Assembly: GCA_044238875.1 (NCBI GenBank)
Contig: JBIICM010000145.1
Span: 1-6,451 of the forward strand
DNA from: JAIBAI01 sp044238875
GTDB lineage: Bacteria; Bacteroidota; Bacteroidia; M30B66
Direction: 5' to 3'
DNA: 6,451 bases
Each line of letters begins with the position of its first letter. Within the stretch, counting starts at the first letter, position 1. A program made the position numbers and the translations under genes. Shown in pieces: positions 6,142 to 6,451 of this stretch. The notes under the pieces were generated by a model. That model saw only the letters and a list, made by a program, of their open reading frames with translations. It was not told the origin of the DNA and did no database searches.

Positions 6142-6451
6142 ATGTCTTACTTCGTGTACATTCTATACTCCGAAAAAACGGGGCGTTTGTATACAGGGCA
6201 AACGCAGGATTTTATCACCCGGCTGGCAAGGCATAACGCCGGAATGGAGAAATCAACACGTGCTTTCGCACCCTGGATGTTAGCAGTACTTATTAATGTA
6301 AACTCCCGGGCTGAAGCGATGAAGCTGGAAAAGCAATTAAAGGCCCGGAAGGATCGGAAGCAAATGATAGCTCTTGCATTAAAATCAGGCGGGGTCGCGG
6401 GCTCCGGTTGGACTGAAGCTATGCTTCAGCGATCCAACCGTGAGTCCACGG
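6142..6451 (+). CDS. GIY-YIG family endonuclease, 3' end beyond the window
   Basis: This is an open frame of at least 103 codons with no stop before the right edge. It encodes a small single-domain GIY-YIG nuclease of the UPF0213/COG2827 type, a family fitted for metal-dependent DNA strand cleavage but with mostly unknown cellular roles. The signature tyrosines lie in FVYIL (4-8, Y6) and LYTGQT (16-21, Y17). The catalytic arginine is probably R27 in ITRLARHN, and the metal-binding glutamate E63 is in AEAMKLEKQLK (57-67). The domain ends near residue 80, the usual length of these proteins. The tail SGGVAGSGWTEAMLQRSN.. from residue 82 is extra and is encoded by a tRNA-like piece plus a strong hairpin. 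The ATG at 6142-6144 follows the terminator T-run directly, so there is no room for a ribosome binding site. Later starts would remove the tyrosine motifs. It may be expressed by read-through from the tRNA promoter. Confidence 0.88.
   Translation, partial: MSYFVYILYSEKTGRLYTGQTQDFITRLARHNAGMEKSTRAFAPWMLAVLINVNSRAEAMKLEKQLKARKDRKQMIALALKSGGVAGSGWTEAMLQRSNREST
6390..6404 (+). repeat. Near-copy of the tRNA-Gly T-arm region (14 of 15 bases)
   Basis: CGGGGTCGCGGGCTC here matches tRNA-Gly bases 6082-6096 (CGGGGTCGCGGGTTC) at 14 of 15 positions, with 12 identical in a row. In the tRNA these bases span the end of the anticodon stem, the variable loop and the 5' side of the T arm. It lies in frame in the GIY-YIG gene and encodes GVAGS, the same peptide the tRNA would give if translated. 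Similarity ends at the start of the hairpin. It could be a tRNA-derived fragment or a coincidence of GC-rich sequence. Confidence 0.45.
6405..6440. repeat. Strong imperfect palindrome (15-bp stem) inside the GIY-YIG gene
   Basis: The outer arms CGGTTGGA (6405-6412) and TCCAACCG (6433-6440) give 8 bp. The inner arms CTGAAGC (6413-6419) and GCTTCAG (6423-6429) give 7 more, with a TAT loop and a CGA bulge (6430-6432) on the 3' side. A 15-bp stem is the longest inverted repeat I found in the window. The reading frame of the nuclease gene passes through it without a stop. It resembles REP-type palindromes in shape, but no second copy lies in the window. Confidence 0.75.
6438..6451. repeat. Second small hairpin, CCGTG-AGTC-CACGG
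   Basis: A perfect 5-bp stem with a 4-base loop directly follows, and shares three bases with, the larger palindrome. Together they make a palindromic cluster running to the window edge. The structure may continue further, so its right limit is unknown. Confidence 0.45.

Overview
The window looks like a chromosomal segment from a member of the Bacteroidota. Three sequence features support this. Two upstream regions carry the phylum's characteristic -7 box (TAnnTTTG, here TACTTTTG twice) with a TTG about 16-17 bases upstream. The start codons have no recognisable Shine-Dalgarno sequence. The tRNA gene lacks an encoded CCA end. The MutS protein also has a Bacteroidota-like ATPase loop and C-terminal tail. 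The genus cannot be named from this sequence.

The left half (about 23-3124) is a minus-strand, operon-like signalling cassette transcribed right to left. It encodes a FIST-domain ligand-sensor protein, then a soluble PAS-containing histidine kinase whose start overlaps the FIST stop by 11 bases, then a stand-alone CheY/Rcp1-like receiver 41 bases further on. The likely logic is that FIST binds a small ligand (or haem and a gas, as in NosP), controls the kinase, and the kinase phosphorylates the receiver, which acts by protein contact because it has no output domain. The ligand and final target are not visible here.

A divergent intergenic region of about 216 bases, with small inverted repeats and a good Bacteroidota promoter facing right, separates this cassette from mutS. 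The mutS gene (3341-5974, plus strand) encodes a complete mismatch-recognition ATPase and appears to use a TTG start only a few bases downstream of the predicted transcription start. It is followed by a promoter, a tRNA-Gly(GCC) gene and a clean intrinsic terminator.

The last 310 bases hold the open 5' part of a small GIY-YIG nuclease gene. Its ATG comes directly after the terminator's T-run, and it continues past the right edge of the window. Its C-terminal tail is unusual: it contains a 15-base near-copy (14/15) of the neighbouring tRNA's T-arm region, followed at once by a 15-bp-stem hairpin and a second small hairpin, all read in frame. This tail and the FIST-kinase-receiver cassette are the two parts most worth following up. 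I see no CRISPR array, transposase, toxin-antitoxin pair or other clearly novel defence system.
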